In this document: in pieces, positions 4,952-6,784 of the stretch | Numbering within the stretch: position 1 is the first letter of the stretch | Layout: each line of letters starts with the position of its first letter | Assembly: GCA_030608825.1 (NCBI GenBank) | Contig: JAUWDL010000073.1 | Location: forward strand, 1-6,784 | Origin: Gemmatimonadales bacterium | GTDB taxonomy: Bacteria; Gemmatimonadota; Gemmatimonadetes; Palauibacterales; Palauibacteraceae | DNA: 6,784 bases | Direction: 5' to 3' | Notes under the pieces: generated by a model | Databases searched by the model: none | The model's input: only the letters and a program-made list of their open reading frames with translations | Told to the model about the DNA's origin: nothing | Made by a program: the position numbers and the translations under genes

Positions 4952-5857
4952 CTACCTCCAAAGATAAAGAAGCTGCGGCCCCGTGGTCGTAGGCTGAGCC
5001 AGCCACGGCAGCCACCCTCGCAGCTTGCTCTCTGCGATCCCATTGACGAGGTCGAACAGGCCGACCTTGCGTTCGCGGGGTCGCACGGTCGACGGGTTCT
5101 CACCCAGTCCCGCCATGCTACCCGCGCGGTCGATCGCCTCCTGCAGCGTGGCGATCCCGTCCACGAGTCCTACCTCGGCCGCTCGCTCCCCGGAGAGGAC
5201 TCGACCATCCGCCACCCGAAGCACCTCTTCCCGCGAGAGGTGCCGATTCTCCACGACGGCCTGGACGAACTGCTCGTACACGTCGTTCACAAGCTCTTCG
5301 AGGATCGCCCGTTCTCCGGGGGACAGGCTGCGTGCCACGGAGCCCATGTCCTTGTACTCCCCGCTCTTCACGACCTCTATGCCGATCCCGACCTTCTTCA
5401 TGAGCTCTTCGGCATAGGGAAGCTGCATGATCACGCCGATGGAGCCGGTCATGCTGCCCGGAAGCGCGAAGATGCTGTCGGCGCCCAGCGCCACGTAATA
5501 GCCGCCGGATGCGCCTACATCGCCGATCCAGGCGATGACCGGGCGATCGTCCTCTTCTCGGAGCCGTTTCACCTGGCCGAAGAGGTCCTGCGAGGCACCG
5601 ACGCTCCCACCGGGCGAGCGGATCTCGAGAACGAACGCCTTGACTTCGCTCCGATCGCGGAGTGCCACGAGATCCCGGCCGAAGGAGCGATCCGGGTAGA
5701 TCACGCCCCCGATCGGTAGAATGCCCACGCTTCCACCACCGAACGGAAGGAGGGATCTGCCGAGCAGCGTCCTGGACGAGAGGTACAGCCCGCCCGCGAA
5801 CACCATCAGTAACAGCCCGATGCTCAGTAGTGCGGCTCTGCGCGTCTGATCGGCCAT
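4952..5857 (-). CDS. sppA: Signal peptide peptidase SppA (peptidase S49, short single-domain form)
   Basis: Membrane-anchored serine protease with a Ser-Lys dyad that degrades cleaved signal peptides and other membrane-associated peptides; it acts on the outer face of the cytoplasmic membrane. It is 301 aa, the short form (as in Bacillus), not the doubled E. coli form. One N-terminal membrane helix (about 9-27) follows a short basic start. Visible features: GILPIGGVI (45-53), VLEIRSPGGSVGAS (76-89), GDVGASGGYYVA with nucleophile Ser117, TGSIGVI (137-143), and KSGEYKDMGS with Lys169. The 52-residue spacing from Ser117 to Lys169 equals that of the B. subtilis dyad (147/199). The start is the only Met before the membrane helix; its ribosome site is weak (GAAGA next to the ATG). 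It lies 80 bp after carA with a good promoter candidate in the gap, and is followed by the HU gene. Confidence 0.95.
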   Translation of the reverse strand: MADQTRRAALLSIGLLLMVFAGGLYLSSRTLLGRSLLPFGGGSVGILPIGGVIYPDRSFGRDLVALRDRSEVKAFVLEIRSPGGSVGASQDLFGQVKRLREEDDRPVIAWIGDVGASGGYYVALGADSIFALPGSMTGSIGVIMQLPYAEELMKKVGIGIEVVKSGEYKDMGSVARSLSPGERAILEELVNDVYEQFVQAVVENRHLSREEVLRVADGRVLSGERAAEVGLVDGIATLQEAIDRAGSMAGLGENPSTVRPRERKVGLFDLVNGIAESKLRGWLPWLAQPTTTGPQLLYLWR

Positions 5858-5911
5858 TCTTCACGCGCCGGGTGTGGGCGACCGTGTGGCCCGAGAAGGC
5901 CCTTCCGAGTA

Positions 5912-5941
5912 AAGCTAGTCTCTGAGGGGGAAAGCTGTCAA
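5912..5941 (-). promoter_or_regulatory. Candidate sigma70 promoter for sppA-HU, overlapping the carA stop
   Basis: A perfect -35 box TTGACA (5941-5936) on the minus strand contains the carA TGA stop codon. After 18 nt comes TAGCTT (5917-5912). Transcription would begin near 5905, leaving a leader of about 48 nt before the sppA ATG. The -10 box matches only three positions but is the same heptamer core (TAGCTTT) seen upstream of mdh. Confidence 0.45.
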
Positions 5942-6784
5942 CCAGTTGCCGTGCTTGCAGTTGTGTGCATCGCGGAGATGAACTGATCGAACAGATATCG
6001 GCTGTCGTGCGGACCGGGCGCCGATTCGGGATGGTACTGGACGGCGAAAACGGGTCGGGAGATGTGGGCGATTCCTTCGACCGTGCCGTCGTTCAAGTTC
6101 AGGTGGGTGACGCGGAGATCCGGGGCATCGTCGAGCACGTCGCCGGTCGCGTGCACGGCGAAACCGTGGTTTTGAGAGGTGATCTCGACCCCTCCGGTAT
6201 CGAGATTCTTCACCGGGTGGTTCCCGCCTCGATGTCCGTATGGAAGCTTGTAGGTCCGGCCACCGAACGCGCGGGCCACCAGCTGGAGCCCGAGGCAGAT
6301 GCCGAAGATCGGGAGGCCGGCATCGGAGAGGGCCCTGACCTTTTCCGCGGCACCCGGGACCGCCTCGGGGTCTCCCGGTCCGTTGGAGACGAAGACTCCG
6401 GCCGGACGAGCGTCGAGCAGCTCATGAGTCGACGTGGCGGCAGGGGTCACGAGAACGGAGTAGCCAGCCTCGCGAATCAGATCCAGCGACCGCTGCTTCA
6501 CCCCGTAGTCGAGGCAGACGACACAGCCCTGCGCATCCGGGTGCTGGAGCCTGTACGGCTCCGGTGCGGATACGGCCGTGGCGAGATCCCTCCCGGTCAT
6601 CGGTGGCTCCGCGATCACGCGGGAGAGGGCTTCGGCTTCATCGAGGGCTGCCGGGAAGATGCCCGCGCGCATGGCCCCAGCCTCCCGGATGTGTCGGGTG
6701 ATCGCTCTCGTGTCGGCTCCGACGAGCGTCGGGATCTGGTGGCGCTCGAGGTATGCCGGCAGCGGCTCGCGGCCTCGAGGGGCC
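5938..6784 (-). CDS. carA: Carbamoyl-phosphate synthase small (glutaminase) subunit CarA (5' end cut by window edge)
   Basis: Hydrolyses glutamine and passes ammonia to the large subunit CarB to make carbamoyl phosphate for arginine and pyrimidine synthesis. 281 residues are visible; the family is about 360-390, so roughly the first 100 lie outside the window. The coding frame runs to the edge: 37 residues precede the Met at 6672 and include YLERHQIPTLVGADTRAITR and HIREAGAM, the conserved end of the N-terminal CarA domain. That Met is therefore internal. The class I glutamine amidotransferase domain shows VSNGPGDP, GICLGLQ with the nucleophile Cys (codon 6297-6295), YGHRGGNHPVK, TSQNHGFAV and YHPESAPGPHDS with the catalytic His and Glu. 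It ends in a short Thr/Ala-rich tail. carB is not directly downstream; sppA follows instead. Confidence 0.97.
   Translation of the reverse strand, partial: APRGREPLPAYLERHQIPTLVGADTRAITRHIREAGAMRAGIFPAALDEAEALSRVIAEPPMTGRDLATAVSAPEPYRLQHPDAQGCVVCLDYGVKQRSLDLIREAGYSVLVTPAATSTHELLDARPAGVFVSNGPGDPEAVPGAAEKVRALSDAGLPIFGICLGLQLVARAFGGRTYKLPYGHRGGNHPVKNLDTGGVEITSQNHGFAVHATGDVLDDAPDLRVTHLNLNDGTVEGIAHISRPVFAVQYHPESAPGPHDSRYLFDQFISAMHTTASTATG

Noticed and set aside
5899..5910. Palindrome-like GAAGG-G-CCTTC in the carA-sppA gap as a carA terminator
   Set aside because: The central loop is one base, so a stable RNA hairpin is not possible without breaking pairs, and no T-run follows.

Overview
The window is GC-rich bacterial chromosome (about two-thirds GC by eye) packed with housekeeping genes. 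I see no mobile element, phage gene, CRISPR array, rRNA or tRNA. The gene set and protein style (LDH-like malate dehydrogenase, one-domain SppA, HU with a Pro/Gly tail, a class I aminotransferase whose usual GEPDF box reads GELAF) remind me of Gemmatimonadota or a similar high-GC soil or sediment lineage. That placement is an impression, not a search result.

Layout, read along the minus strand from the right edge. carA (5'-truncated by the window, ends 5938) is followed by sppA (5857-4952) and a gene for an HU/IHF-type DNA-binding protein (4895-4518). sppA and the HU gene look like one transcription unit; a consensus -35 box (TTGACA) for it overlaps the carA stop codon. The only plus-strand gene, a class I PLP aminotransferase (3298-4497), converges on the HU gene with 20 bp between stop codons. 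Divergent from it, across a 160-bp intergenic region with promoter-like elements for both directions, runs a minus-strand molybdenum cofactor (Moco) cluster: an uncharacterised 97-aa protein (3137-2844), moaD (2847-2605), moaE (2608-2153) and moaA (2156-1173). Each successive pair overlaps by exactly 4 bp. A 78-aa helical protein (1138-902) follows, and then, after 164 bp with a possible promoter, mdh (737 to the left edge, 3'-truncated).

MoaA converts GTP to 3',8-cyclo-GTP. MoaD and MoaE form the molybdopterin synthase that inserts the dithiolene sulfurs. MoaC, MoeB, MogA and MoeA, needed to complete the pathway, are not in the window. mdh (TCA cycle), the aminotransferase (probably aspartate/prephenate type) and carA (carbamoyl phosphate for arginine and pyrimidines) are central metabolism. 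sppA and HU serve envelope proteolysis and nucleoid structure.

The least explained items are the two small proteins flanking the Moco genes, especially the 97-aa one coupled to moaD; the Pro-then-Gly HU tail whose codons form a perfect 10-bp inverted repeat; and the structured intergenic region at 3138-3297. I found no convincing new multi-gene system.
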